Origin: Ricinus communis
Lineage: Eukaryota > Streptophyta > Magnoliopsida > Malpighiales > Euphorbiaceae
Reading direction: 5' to 3'
Assembly (NCBI RefSeq): GCF_019578655.1
Contig: NC_063256.1
Coordinates: 6,324,001 to 6,388,000, forward strand
Length of the DNA: 64,000 bases
A program made the position numbers and the translations under genes. This document shows, one piece after another, positions 24,681 to 38,224 of this stretch (within the stretch, counting starts at the first letter, position 1; each line of letters begins with the position of its first letter). The notes below the pieces were generated by a model. The model was not told the origin of the DNA, did no database searches, and saw only the letters and a list, made by a program, of their open reading frames with translations.

Positions 24681-26134
24681 CCTTGGCGTCGGCCACACGC
24701 AGGAAAGTCTTCGTTTGCTTCCTTTTTTCCTTTCTTGATTTTGTTTTTAGCGGAAAATGTTTAAATAGATAAAAAAAAAAACATTTACAGCTATTGCCAG
24801 ACCTTACAATCTGTCTATTTTCACACCCTCAACCGTTTTAATAGTGTGCCATTCTTTATTAAATTATGCAAAAAAAATTTTACTAAGATTTTAATTGATT
24901 TTCTCTAATACCATAGTATTTATCTGATTATTATATTCTCAATATAAAAATTTCCAATTAGAAAACAGTTATAAATTAATAATATGACAAATATACTACA
25001 TATAAAATGCATATTTTATTATTACCCCAAATTCTTCTTAAATATCTGGTATGAGAGTAACTATTATGTGGCTAAATATGATAGTTGATTTATAGTTTTT
25101 AGTTTTACAATTATGCAAAGGTCTAAATGTGACTTCTATTTGAAAATAAAAAAATATTTTCTTTAGCAATTTTTTTGACCAACAAAATTCTTTTTTAATA
25201 GCTAATATTATTTTCTTAAGAAACTTATGACAATATATCATCAAATACAATGTTATTAAATCACCACAATTTGTTTCTTTAAAATATGAATTATGATTTA
25301 AAAAATAATAATTCAAAAGAAAAGAAATGGCTAATGGCAAAGGGACTTGTCAAAATAGAAAAAGAAAAAGTAGCTAAACTGATGGAAAGTGTGGTAGTGA
25401 AATAAAAGGGGAAAAGCAATCAAATTTGTATTAATATCAATAAATTTATTACGGTATCAGTCCCCAATCTTGCCATTCACATGTCACAAAGTTCAAACGG
25501 ATCCGAAAACACCAAAATGCTAAATATTAAACTAAAAACACAATTAAATTATAAAATAGTCAAAGTAAAGCTTACTTATCTAACAATATTAATTATACGA
25601 AAACAAAAATAAAAGAGAAGAAACATAGTTAATGCTTATTTACATATATAGAGAAAATTTTATAATTATTTTATTTTATTTTTATATAATTAACACGATA
25701 TATTTAGAAACAAATTTAGTATAATGAGAGATTGCTAAAATAATATTAAAACATACACTTTTAATGTTTAATTTTTTATTATTTTAAACTGCTAAAAATG
25801 ATGAAAAAAATTACCATTTGCAATAAGATAGTATATATACAAAATATTAATATTATTTTATAAATTTACTAATTTTTGTAGTAATTAAATTTAATAGAAC
25901 AGTTAAATTTTAATAATATTTTATAAATAACAAAATTTATTAAAAATTATTTTCTTTTGTGATGAAAAACATAGAAAATAACTAGTCAATCTTTTTATAA
26001 ACATTAAATTCTTAGAAATAATTATATTTTATAATATTTATATATTTCTTACGAATAGTAACCAGTTATTTATAAATTTATAATTGAAAGGATAAAACTT
26101 AATAGATTCTAAATTAATTGTCTTAAATTAAGAT

Positions 26135-26174
<40 letters not shown>

Positions 26175-26175
26175 A
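26135..26175. repeat. Compound (TA)n(GA)n microsatellite
   Basis: A TA run passes directly into a GA run, upstream of the GID1 core promoter. GA/CT tracts of this kind are common near plant transcription starts. Confidence 0.85.
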
Positions 26176-26204
26176 AGGGCCAGTAATAGTAGGAGGGAAG
26201 GATG

Positions 26205-26218
26205 GTGGGACCCACGTG
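26205..26218. promoter_or_regulatory. Composite TCP site and G-box upstream of GID1
   Basis: GTGGGACCCAC (26205-26215) overlaps CACGTG (26213-26218), joining a near-palindromic TCP core with a G-box. It is about 180 bases upstream of the likely TATA box and about 710 bases upstream of the GID1 ATG. A role in hormone- or light-responsive transcription is inference. Confidence 0.4.
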
Positions 26219-26330
26219 TACAGTTTAATTCGGCCGCCTGCTTTGTCGTCTCTCTCGTCTCCGTCTACATCCGTCGCTCCTTCCTTCTTTCCCTTTGAGT
26301 TTTGACTCTCTCTCTCCCTCTCCCTCTCTT

Positions 26331-26403
26331 ATCCTTCTCTCTCTCTCTCTCAAATTATATCCGTACTTGCTCTGTCTGTCTCTCTCTCTCTCTCTCTTAT
26401 ATA
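26331..26403 (+). promoter_or_regulatory. CT-rich tract and TATA box of the GID1 gene
   Basis: A run of CT repeats ends directly at TATATAC (26398-26403). A CT-rich Y-patch together with a TATA box is a common plant core-promoter layout. Transcription would start near 26,430, giving a leader of about 500 bases. The CT tract is also a microsatellite. Confidence 0.5.
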
Positions 26404-26703
26404 CATAAACACAAACACTGTTCCCTTATTTCAGAGAGAAACAACTGATAAGTGTCTCTTCCTTCTTCTTCACCACTGCTCTAAACTAGAATCAATCAAC
26501 AGCAACCGAAGAAAAAGAAGAGAAAGAGTAGAGATACTAAGAAAGAAAAAGGGGAAAGAAAAAAGGAAAAAGAAAAAGAAAAGAACTGTTACAGAATCAG
26601 ATATATTAATTTGCATATATAAATATCTGTTTCGGAGAAAGAGGGGATAATAAGTAAGGTGCAAGTGTTAGTGTCTGGCTTGTTCTCGGGTCTTTTCTTT
26701 TTC

Positions 26704-26769
26704 ATGAGAGTTATATTCTTCCAAAGAATGAAAGAAAAGGGAATCAATGAGTTGAAGCTTTATCTATGA
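26704..26769 (+). other. Upstream ORF 1 in the GID1 leader
   Basis: A 21-codon ORF (MRVIFFQRMKEKG at its start) in the inferred leader, 223 bases before the GID1 ATG. Its stop overlaps the start of the second upstream ORF (ATGA overlap). It could lower GID1 translation if the leader is transcribed as inferred. Confidence 0.4.
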
Positions 26770-26834
26770 TCAAGTTTTCATCTTCGCACAAGATATCAAC
26801 TTTTTCTGCTGCTGCTTGTCGTTTAGCTATTTAG
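26766..26834 (+). other. Upstream ORF 2 in the GID1 leader
   Basis: A 22-codon ORF (MIKFSSSHKISTFSAAACR at its start) whose ATG overlaps the stop of upstream ORF 1. It ends 92 bases before the GID1 start. The pairing of two short overlapping ORFs is seen directly; any translational control is inference. Confidence 0.4.
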
Positions 26835-26926
26835 TTTTTTTTTTTTTTCCCTGTTTGGGTGCCCTCTTTAGCTCTCGCTTCCTTTGGGTCCTGGTTTATA
26901 GAGAGAGAGTGTGCGAGCCATCTCCC

Positions 26927-28361
26927 ATGGCTGGTACTAACGAAGTCAACCTCAATGAATCTAAGGTATTTTCTTCTTCTCTAGCTTCAAAATGATTGTT
27001 TTTTTTTTCTTTTAAAAATCTTGGCCATTTCCTTGCGCAAGATTGACATACATATGACAAGTTTAATTTGTTTGGATTTGGTTTTAAAGAAGTTGTTATA
27101 TTTTTTTTCATGGGTTTGTTTGATTTTCTTGACCTTTGATTTCCTTTGTTGCAAACAAATTTGCACCTATGTTTTGTTTTGGGAGTTGATTTGCATTCTG
27201 ACTTTCAACTATATATGGGGTTTTCAGGGTTTATTTATTTTGTTCTTTTCTGTTTTGGGTTTATAACAAAATTTCTTCAAGCTTGCAATTTAAAGAAAAT
27301 GTTAAGTTCTTACCTTAAACGGAACATCTAATTCTTAAAAACCTATCTGTTCTCTCTTGCAGAGGGTAGTTCCTTTGAACACATGGGTTCTCATCTCAAA
27401 TTTCAAGCTAGCATATAATCTCCTTCGACGCCCAGACGGAACATTCAATCGTGATTTGGCGGAGTTCCTTGACCGTAAAGTTAATGCCAACACCATCCCA
27501 GTTGATGGTGTTTTCTCTTTTGATCATGTTGATAGAGCCACAAGCCTTCTTAACCGGGTTTATCTACCTGCTCCTGAAAATGAAGCTCAGTGGGGCATTG
27601 TTGAGCTTGAGAAGCCTTTGAGTACTAGTGAGATTGTCCCAGTTATTATCTTTTTTCATGGTGGAAGCTTCACTCACTCCTCTGCCAATAGTGCTATCTA
27701 TGACACCTTTTGTCGCCGTTTAGTGAGCACTTGTAATGCCGTTGTTGTATCTGTCAACTATCGTAGGTCGCCTGAATATCGGTATCCTTGTGCATATGAT
27801 GATGGTTGGGCAGCTCTAAAGTGGGTTAAATCAAGAACTTGGCTTCAAAGTGGAAAAGATTCAAAGGTTCATGTATATTTAGCTGGAGATAGTTCAGGTG
27901 GTAATATAGCTCATCATGTAGCAGTAAGAGCAGCAGAAGCTGAAATTGAGGTATTGGGTAATATACTTCTTCATCCAATGTTTGGGGGGCATGAAAGAAC
28001 TGAATCAGAGAAGAGGTTAGATGGGAAATATTTTGTAACAATACAAGATCGTGATTGGTATTGGAGAGCATTTCTACCTGAAGGGGAAGATAGAGATCAT
28101 CCGGCGTGCAATATATTCGGTCCTAGGGCCAAAAATCTCCAACAACTTAAGTTCCCCAAAAGTCTAGTTGTTGTGGCTGGTTTGGATCTTGTCCAAGATT
28201 GGCAATTAGCTTATGTTGAAGGGCTCCAACAAGCTGGCCATGGAGTGAAACTTCTTTATCTAAAACAGGCTACAATAGGGTTCTACTTTTTGCCAAATAA
28301 TGAGCACTTCTATAGCCTCATGGAGGAGATTAGAAGCTTTGTCAATCCTAACTGTTTATAG
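26927..28361 (+). CDS. GID1B: Gibberellin receptor GID1, GID1b type
   Basis: Exons are 26927-26965 and 27363-28361, with the intron directly after the 13-residue start MAGTNEVNLNESK. This tiny-first-exon layout is known from GID1 genes. The protein has 345 residues. The N-terminal lid begins in exon 1 and continues through VVPLNTWVLISNFKLAYN. The alpha/beta-hydrolase (HSL-like) core shows HGG at 112-114, G-D-S-S-G-G at 188-193 with Ser191, and Asp288. The catalytic His is replaced by Ile318 (QATIGFYF), the change that turns the esterase fold into a hormone-binding receptor. Known function: nuclear/cytosolic receptor that binds bioactive gibberellin, closes its lid and recruits DELLA repressors for SLY1/GID2-mediated degradation. 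Sequence details (MAG start, KPLSTSEIVPV) favour the GID1b branch. The C-terminus is shorter than in Arabidopsis GID1b, ending at FVNPNCL. Confidence 0.95.
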
Positions 28362-31300
28362 ACTTCTACTTAACCTTACCTACAGGCAGCCAAAATACAT
28401 AACAGAAGCTTGACACATCATTTGGGTTCTCTGCTTTTTCTCTTTTCTGCGCTCCTCTTTTTTTCTTTCTGCAGTGATATGGTGTGTAGTTATAAGATTG
28501 TGTAGTATTTTTATATCTTACCATGTCACCACAGGAGGAGTGGTGATATGAGTTCTGTATCTTTGGGGGGACTAGTCGTCTCTTGGTCTGAAGAGTACTG
28601 ATTGTCTTTCCAGCTGAGAAGGGGCCAGGCTAGTTTCATGAGATGCTGAGGATCGGAACATGTTAGTGGTGTTCAACTAAGCCACCAGATATAGAATTAA
28701 AGACTTGCCCTGATTCACTTCCGGCCATAAATAATGGAGGAGTAAAACAAGTGTTGGGGTAATGTTTGGTGGTGATTTTTAGTAAATTAGTAAATTTTAC
28801 AAACACTAATTTCAGAAACATGGAATGGAATATATCCATCTTGTTATGAACTTGTATGTTATACTTATGTTGTAGAAATATATATAAATATATATATAAA
28901 AGATTTTGTTTGCTTTTAACTTTTCTCGCTCGTGTCTCTTCTGTAGCAGAGCTTTATGCTCTGCTTGTCTCTTCTCTTCTCTTGGGGTTGCTCAGATGAT
29001 GGAAATAGAGCAGCCTGGGATTAAGATATGCCCAGAACGTTGTTGTAATTTTAAAAAGAGCTAATTGTCAAATGTGGGTTTCTTCCATTTTCAATTTTCA
29101 GTTCAAGACCAAACCCATCTGTGATGTCCTGAGAAGCAGCAGGCTTTATAGTACACCTTGCTATTTAACATTAATCAACAAATTTTAAGATGTTCCTTTT
29201 CTTTTTGTCTTCCCAAAGAAAAAAGTCTTTTCCAAAGACTAGGGTGATGGGTTGATTTGGAGAAGAAAGCGCGAGTGAATCCTTGCTTGATCAGATCAGA
29301 TCAAATCATATCCACTTTCTCCGTATCCCATTAAGGATTAAAAGCTCCAAACGGCTTCATAAAGAATATGCTAAATGCTAAAGAGAAAACATAACCCCCC
29401 ACAGAAAAAAAAAAAAAAAAAAAAAGAACTATCAACTTAAAAATAGGCAAAAACAGTGTAAAAAATTATAAAAAAGGCCATCCACTTAAAGAGAGCATAA
29501 GAAAGAAAAAATGATTGGAGAAAAGATGAAAATCGTGGATATCACAATCAAATTGATTAAATCTTGTCAGCTCCTGATTGCACATTGTAGTTGGGTTTGT
29601 TTGGAGTTAGGGAAAATTGGCAAATAGAGGAAGTGGGCTTTGTTTTGATGGAAGGAAACTCATCCTCTAGTGGTTGGGAATTTTGGATGTATTATAAGGG
29701 ACCACTTTGAGAAAAACACCACCAACAAATACAATTAAGCTTTAAATATTTTTATAAACAAAAAAGAATTCAATTTGAATAAACTGCTATTAGGGATTGC
29801 TTTTAAAGGAGCTTAAAATTGCTCAAAGCAGCGAGTGGTAGAAGAAACAGCTAAGCTCGGACAAGGACATATAATAATATTACATGGATGGGAACCCTGT
29901 CTTTTATTTGACTTTCTATGCCCTTCACCTTTAACTCGGGCTGCATCTCTGTCAATCCTGCCCCTATAATATTCTACTAGTATTTATTAATAAAAACTCT
30001 TTTTTTTTTTTTTTTATCGTTTTCCTTTATTTCTTAACAAAAAGAAGAAAAAAAAAAGGGTATTAATTAATTTCTCTTTTCTTGTTCAGATTAGCATGGT
30101 TTTGTTATGTCTCATTATGATTTGTCCTATATAAAATTAGCTGTTTATGTTTTGAAATATTCTCTAACACAACAACAAGGCAAAGCCTTTGTCGTTAAAT
30201 AGATTTATTTAATGGGAATTGATTATAGACAAAATCCTCAATTTGTTTCTGGTCGGTACCCTCACTTACTGTTTACTCTTAACAACTAAATAGTTTAATA
30301 GTATTAGTTATGAATTATAATTGTGGGTCATTATTCATGCGTTTCGGACTAGATTAGATTGAGCCTGCTACTACCTCTCCTTCTCCTCTCTCTTTGATTT
30401 GATTAGATTCGAGATTTCTAATCGAACTTTACCCAAAATGTAAGTTTTTATTTCACTTCATATAAAACCCAATAAATAAATGAAAAAAGGGTCCTTCTTC
30501 TGACACAAGAAAGTTACATTACAGTCGCTGCACAAACCTATAAATATGGTTGAACTGAAGCCATGCAGTTAGGGGCACTACTCCCTTCTAACTTATTCTT
30601 CTTTCATGTTTTTACTACTTAAAACGACACTCACTTAACACAGCCCTATTCTTGTCTTACAAGACGTAGATTGGAGATTTGTCAAATAAGCATTAACTTA
30701 TTTAGCACACTCAGCCATCCATTTCTCTGTCTGTGGCCCATTATCATGCAATTTGAAGCTCATCAGTGATGGAGATTGTTGGATTATTATTTCCCAAGAA
30801 CCAAAAGAAAAATAAAATAAATTTAATAATCGGGGAAAAGGGACATCTCATATGCATCTACTAACATCTGGACAATAATAGAACACACCAGAAAATACAA
30901 ATCTAACTCGCACTATTTTTGATACAGCGCCAGAATTAATATTTTAACCCTAATAAATATATTATTGATTAAAAGATAAACAAGAAAATACTTTGAATAA
31001 TATAACATGGAAAAGAAATAGACATCCAAGAAAGGCTAATGCCCACGTGGAGAACACCAATAAAATATAAATGACAGAAAACCAAATATATTCCTACTCT
31101 GTGTCCCCTCCTTTCCTTTGATATTATATACGGATTAAGAAACAATTAAGTAGGAGCCATTTAATATATTATAAATAAGTACATATACCTCATCATATAA
31201 ATTTATAAAATTAATAAATTAATAAAATTTTATTCAATTTTTAGAATTTAAATCAATAATATTTTACAACTATAAAATTCATATATATAATTTTAATTTA

Positions 31301-34300
31301 TATAAATAATTAAAAATTATATATCAATTCGTTTATTATCTAATTAATAGAATAATGTATATAATTAATAATTTATTTTATACTAATTTTTTATTTTAAT
31401 AATTTATTTAAATTAAAAGATTATTTATCAATTGTAGAAAAGATCAAAATAAATTAAATTATTTTTTCTATTTATTATTATACTTATTCTAATATAAGAA
31501 TAAATTTTAAAAAATAATATTATATATTAAATATTATGAAAATAAAAAATTCAATTTGAAAGATGGAGGTTTTATCTTTTTTTTTATAGATATATTTAAA
31601 TTAAATATATTAATTACTCTTAACTATTTCTTTTTATTTTTTGAAACTAAAAGGATAACCTTATATATAAATCTGTATAATTTTCCACCAAATTTTATGC
31701 CAAAATTAAATTGTTATTTTACCAAAACTTTATAAAATTGCTTAGACATTTAATAAGGATAAGGATCTTCACCAGAAAAGAAGAAAGAAAGAGATAAGGA
31801 TAGATTTAAAAATAAATATTAAAGGCTTCCTGATATATTCAAGTAACACGTGTTTTGGAGAAAGAAATTCTTCTACTTCACGTACAAAGGAAAGAAGGGA
31901 GTAATTAGTATTAGCTAGAAGAAGATAATTTAAATATTTTAATTGAATATAATTAAAATTATTATCTTTAGTATATATTATATATAATAATAATAACTTT
32001 TCTTTAAAAGATAATTTTAACCACGATACAAATAATGGCAAGTAATTTATTGGCTTTTGAAATTGCCTAAGGTCAGAGGTTGGGCTGACAATGGATGTAA
32101 TTAGATAATTAACCCTTTAGTATCACTTTTTTTTCGATACCCAAATTTTTTTGCTGTTCTTCAACAACCTCATCATGTTCTCAAGTCTCATTTCCTTTTG
32201 TCTTTTTAGGAAAGATGCATTCCTCTGTACTTTTCGGCCTAGAACACGTCTAGTCCTTGAACTAAAAACAGCATTAGCAACTAGCAAGACCCATTATATT
32301 CCAATTTAGAAACTATTTTTTTTTTTTCCCTTTTCAATCTTTCACAAGAAAGATTTTAAGAGTAAAATTGATTGGAACATTTAATTACGATTTTTCATAT
32401 ATTTAAATACACATGTATAAATTATTAAAAAAAATATTAAATATGTATCTGAAAGTGTGTAGATGATATGATACGGATTTCTTTTAGCTTAACTAAATTT
32501 TTGATTTCGCGTTAAAACTCTTGAGATAGTTTCTTGACACTTATAAGGACTTCTGTCCGATACACATTAGATATATATATTATCAAGTATGTCGTATGCG
32601 CGTACAATCTGGCTGAATCATTATCTACATATGAGAGTTGAAGCAGCTCCATGAGCATGCATTGCAGGTTTCTGGCATGAGAAATAAACAATAAATGAGA
32701 AAAACAAGAATACAAGTAGGCAAGAAGGACAAATTTTACTAAACGGAAAAGTTTGTAATCTAGTGGTTGAGTCAAGCACTGGTAGGTGCCTGCTCTGAAC
32801 TTACTGCTGCTTGGCTCAGCTGAGCACGTTCCTTGCCATAAAAACTCTTCTGACCCCATCAGCCAGCCAGCCACCATAGCCTCATCTTCTTGTACTCCCC
32901 AACAATACAGGAAAAGGCGGGGAGATTCTCGATAATAAAGAGTAGAAAGAAACGTGAACAAGAAAGGAGTCCTCATCCTTGCTATTTAATGTAAGGAAAG
33001 ACAAAATGGAATGGAATTTCAATACAGAACTTGTCCTGTTCCTTTCTCATGCATGTTTGATAAGTTCCCTATTACTGTTTTCTTTCATCAAAACCCCCTT
33101 GTCTGGTTCACAAGTAGGTTCTTCTGCTGTTAATAAAATGTTTATTGCCCAAAATAAATGCATATGAGCCAGAAGCACCGCACTCACATGTAAGAAGAAT
33201 TTTGGTATTTAAGTGAGAAGGCGGAAACATAAGTGCATGGTTCAAACTTATACTTGAAGTACAAGTGCAGAATTAAAGCCTAAAGGTGGCATTGCCAATT
33301 TGAAGTTGCAGTTAAGCTTTCTTCATATACGCTTTATTACAAGCCACTGAAATTCTTCGTTAATCAGCTATTTGCCACCTTATAATTGTCCAAAAGGAAG
33401 GTGACTGGGTTACCCAAACTTAACCTGCTATGCTGCCATCAGCAGATTCAGTAAACAGTGAAACACATCCTGAAACAATCTAGGATTGGAGGCTATAGGA
33501 GACTTCAGAAAATGGCAGCTAGATTTATTTATCAACAGATGCAAGATAAAGAAAATAAAAGTAGACAGAAATAGAAGGAAAAAGTGTCAGAAGTGAAGAA
33601 GAGCAGGTGTGACAACTGACAAGATTATAATCATCGATATCATAAAGTGGGTTTTCAATATATAAATGTTGCCGAGTTGTGAATTCTAAAGGCTACATTC
33701 ATAGCTTAAACTCATGAAGCGTGCGGCTCTCTGTATATCAACTTTTTATCTTCCCTTTCGTTGTACCTGAATATTTATATAATTTAGTTTGATTTTTTAT
33801 TTAAATTTGATGTATATATTAAAATTAATAAAAAAAAATATATATATATTAGTATTAAATGACTCATTCATTTAAAATATATTAGGTACCTTGGTGTATA
33901 TCCCTTGAAAATTTTGATATAAATTTTAAAACAATTTATAGATTAACCAAAAATCTTTGATGAAAAACTACCATAATTATCCTTTAAAGTCTAAATTGTG
34001 CCCTTTTTATTTCTCTTATCCCCCCTAGCTTTCCTCTCGCGCAGCACGATTACTGACTGAAAAATTGACATGGACTTTGGCGAATTACTCAAGCGACCAG
34101 CTGCAGCTTTGGTGGTAATTTTTAAAATGCAGAATAACATTGCATTTGACAATCCTACTTAATAGTAGAGAGGAAAGAAATAAAAAGAAAAAGTTATCAG
34201 TGAGAGTATAAGCCCTAGCAAGGGAATAAGTTTCTCCTTCTTTACACTTCAGAGAACAATACTGCAATGCAGTTCCAAATTAGAACATCAGCAAGGCATG

Positions 34301-36364
34301 ATCTACCGCAGTGCTCTTCGCCTGATATCACTTATTCCTCCAGCATCACTAAAGGAAAATTAGTTTAGCATGCATACAAGGAAATGTGATAAATCTCAAT
34401 GAATACCTTAAGAATCAATTCCTAGTATGCCAGTCGATTCTAGGAGACAACTTCAGAGCAGCTGAAAATGTTGAAGTCGTTGATTATTAAGTTATGATCT
34501 CTGCAACATTTAACTTGCTGTATCAGCTTCTGTGCCTCACAAGCTAGAATTTTGTTCATGATGAACAAGGCAATAGCATACTCTTGCAAGGTCCACCCAG
34601 ACTACAAAGGCAAACTTTATTCACAATTTTCCAACATAATCTAGTCATTACAGAGGAGGCTAGGCGGATTTACGCAGAAAATATCCATCATCCTGCTGCA
34701 TGCTTGTTGATTTTTTTTATTTCAATTTCTGTAGCATTCAGCACTATCACAGTAGTAGTCCATCACACAGCATACCATCTTCTCTGCAATTTCAAGGATA
34801 GTGAATCAGTAAAATATATAGCCAACCAAAACAGAGTACAATTTTGATATTTCTTAATGTAGTTGCAAATGCAATCAAGCATTTAGTATGAAAGGCTGGG
34901 GAAAAGGCATTAATACTTCTAGGTCCCAGTAAAGAGAGGATGCCATGATAGTTATTCAATTGATTATGCTGGTTTTCCCTCGTCAGTACAAAAAACAACC
35001 CTTTTTGTATTAATGGGGTCTTAAATTAGATATGCAATCATGAAAATGAATTGCACTATTATTTGCTTCTGTAGATGGAGAAAAAATGGAAATGCATGTT
35101 CAAGGAGAAAAGTATCATCAGCCTTCTTTCAAGTGGAACAGCAAAACCTTCATATTGGGTGTCCAGAGATTTTTTCTCCCATGAAAATGGGGAAATGATC
35201 TAGTACCCACCAGATTCTCCAAGGAACTACTTTTCATTATGACTCGTATCTCCAGCAATACAGGCAACAGTATTTTCTGACTTTCAATGTTCCATATATT
35301 AGAAAGTGAAGAAAAACAAGACAGGACTACTTTATACTGAAAAGAAGAAAAAACCAAAACAAATGCATGAACATGTAATTAGATGCTTGCAAACTCACTA
35401 ATATTAAATACAGACTAACCTTCTGACATAACACGTAAATTGAAGGAAAGAATATCAAAAATTTCTGAATGTTCGTACTTAGACATTAATCTTTAATTAT
35501 GAGATATCACCATCAGAATACTTTAGAAACACATGCAGATTAAGAAATGATTCAGAAAACCTTAGAAAGTGAAATTTGAGAACAAAAAGATATTACAAGG
35601 AAAAGAATACTAAAGCGTTCCGCATTTAACAAAGCTCAATGGGAAAAATTTATCTGGATATAAAATTATAAAATAAAATAAATTGTGAAAGAGAACCCAC
35701 TTTGTTTTAGAATAAGCGAAGAAGATTCCTCATCAAGCAATAAGAAAGATTATGGAGAATGATATGTCTCTTTAAGGAAACAAACAACATCAACCAAAAT
35801 AAAAGAGCAAAACCAAGAAATATTAAGACAGACAATGTTAACAATAAAACCAGTTGAGGGAACTTTAAACCTCATGGCCAAGCTGACAGCATTGAGGTTG
35901 AATTTTATTAAAATCACTGGTGTCTACAACTCAAATGGATCTTTTCCAGCAAAGAATGCTCATGGATGAGAAGGAGTATCCTACTGTCCTTAAGGATTGC
36001 AAGTGACACCCTAGGAAATGCACAACTTCCATATACCTTGGGCAATCACAGGATTAAGCTCAAGCATAATAATAGGTACACTACCTATCAGTTGGTCTTA
36101 TCATAAATTTATACCAGAGAGAGATGCAAGTGTATGCTTATGGTATAACAAATATCACAAACATGAACATTAGCTATTATCAGATGATTTTAAACCATAA
36201 GAGGATAAACACATGAACAGGACAAATAAAATATATGAAACACAATGTGTACCTCTGAATTACTGGAAATCTGAACCCCATGTTACATTTTGACAGACCA
36301 TTCATGGCATTAGCTGAACGCCTCTAGCAATTTGTTAAAATATGCAACTGAATTTCTAAGTATG
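28362..36364. other. Long intergenic region between GID1 and the PPR gene
   Basis: About 8 kb with no supported gene. The first few hundred bases are probably the GID1 3' untranslated region, and (TA)-rich sequence follows near 28880-28900. There are poly-A/T runs at 29404-29425 and 30000-30016, very AT-rich DNA at 31150-31700, and a (TA)n piece at 33838-33849. The GC-richer stretch 32510-32980 has a 154-codon minus-strand open frame without a recognised motif. Sequence from 35,400 to 36,364 is likely 3' flank of the minus-strand PPR gene. Confidence 0.45.
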
Positions 36365-38224
36365 TTAGGATGGAGATGCACCTTCTGGAACCTCATATCC
36401 ATGCTTGTACATCAAACCTAATACTTGCTCAACCTTGTATTTTTTACCACACATTAAGTAGGCCTTGTACAATATCACAAATGTCTTTTTTGTGCGGCCA
36501 AGATTGAAATTCTCCATATCATTAAGGACACTCTCCATTTCATCCAAGCGCTTTTCTGATGCATACATGACCATTTTACAATGATAGAGAGATCGGCAGA
36601 TTCTCCATCCTGAACATTCAGCGCGTTTCACAAAGTCCGCAAGCCTGTCAACTGCATTGCATCTAAAATAGCTTGCAATGATTGTCCGCATTATACCAAC
36701 TGTAGTAATAGTTGTTTCATGCTTAAATGCCTCGTCTATTTTGTTCTCCATCGCCTCTAATAAATTCTGTTGCGCATAAACCTTAATCAATAAAACATTC
36801 AACCAAGGCCTGTACTCCTCCTCTGGTATAAGCCGCAATAGCTCCTCAATCTTTTTAATTCTATCAGTAATTGAACTCTTACAATATGCACATATCATGG
36901 TCCTAATTAATGGTACTTCATTGACATTAACATGATCTTGTACCAATTTATACATCTCTTCCATCTTTTCTATATTCCCAGAATGAGCATATCCTCGAAG
37001 CATTAGCAAGTAGGTGTCAAGATGTGGGTAAATTGGACCTTCCTTCATCAATTGAAAAACTTGTTCCATATCATCCCACATCCAAGCAGTAACATAGCCA
37101 GCAATCAAATTATTGTATGTACTCACGTTTGGCGAAATATTTAAATTCATTAACTCCCTGAAAGTTGCCTCCATGTGATCAACCAGCATTGAGCGACCAA
37201 AAACTGATATAAGAATATTATATGTTACAACCGAAGGACCTATATTTGCTTCTTTTTTGAAGTCGAGAAACAGTGACTGACATTTATCGTAATGGCCATT
37301 ATACATGTAAGCACCCATCAGCGCGTTATATATACAAGTTTTCTTACGACGCTTGCTACAAGCCTCAGCAAAAATTTCAATTGCAAGATCAACATTTTTA
37401 GCCCTACCAGCAATCGTGATACCCTTGGCATACTCCTCGTGTGTCATAGGTGTGCTCCACTCAGTTTGTTTCCTTCTCCAGTTAAAAACCTGTAATTGAG
37501 ATAAAAAATTTGCAGTCAGCCCACAGTTTATATCTGCATAATTCTACCGAACTAGCTTATAGATTCAATTTTACTTTTACTCAACATCCTAAATCTTACA
37601 TAAATCCAACGAATCATTTCTTTGTGATATAAACCAATTGGCTTGTCTACGAAATTATCACAGTATTAATATTTTGACGATCATCATGAAGAACGACCAT
37701 AAAGAAGAACGAAAAAGAAAATTATGCTGCCAATGACATATCAATTGTAACAAACACACGCAATGAATTACTATTAAGCAAAAGAGAAAAAAAATCCATC
37801 AATAAAAGCTTTGCAATACCTCTACAGCTAAGTGAGGCAGCGAAACCAACTGTCTTAGTAACTCAACTAGAGCAGATCTATCACTGCGCATTCTAAACAA
37901 AGAATCACCCTGTTCCTCCAAAACCCTGAAGAACTTATCAGAATCCTCAGCATGTTGAACCAATTCATCACGCAAATGTGACACCGTTTTGCTCAAATCC
38001 TCTATGGCTTTATTGTCAACAGGGAACCTACGGGAGAAAAGGCTAATAATGTTAGGGAAAAAGCTAACAGGCTCTGAAGTATGTGCGCGGGCAAGCTTGT
38101 AAATCGGAGACTTCGTGAGGGTCAAAATGTAAGGGGTGAGGGTTTGGGTTATTGAAGGAAATTTGTTGAGAGAGAGCAGCTCTGCTTGGACTGCTAGGTC
38201 TGATATTTTGGATACGCGCTTCAT
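36365..38224 (-). CDS. Pentatricopeptide repeat protein (At2g30780-like), two exons
   Basis: On the minus strand, exon 1 is 38224-37820 (135 residues) and exon 2 is 37489-36365 (374 residues plus stop), joined in phase 0 at Val-Glu|Val-Phe-Asn-Trp. Total length is 509 residues. The donor is GAG|GTATTG and the acceptor ATTACAG. Repeats of about 35 residues are visible, for example [45 protein letters not shown] and [16 protein letters not shown], i.e. a P-class PPR without E or DYW domains. The N-terminus is rich in Ser, Leu, Arg and Lys with few acidic residues in its first 60 positions, compatible with organelle import (mitochondrion more likely). PPR proteins bind organelle RNA. Similarity to Arabidopsis At2g30780 is from memory of the family. 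The short repeat array and conserved C-terminal [10 protein letters not shown] suggest a single-copy conserved member. Confidence 0.88.

Noticed and set aside
32512..32976. 154-codon minus-strand frame
   Set aside because: No recognisable domain, no splice support and an odd Leu/Tyr/Cys-rich composition. Kept as spacer.
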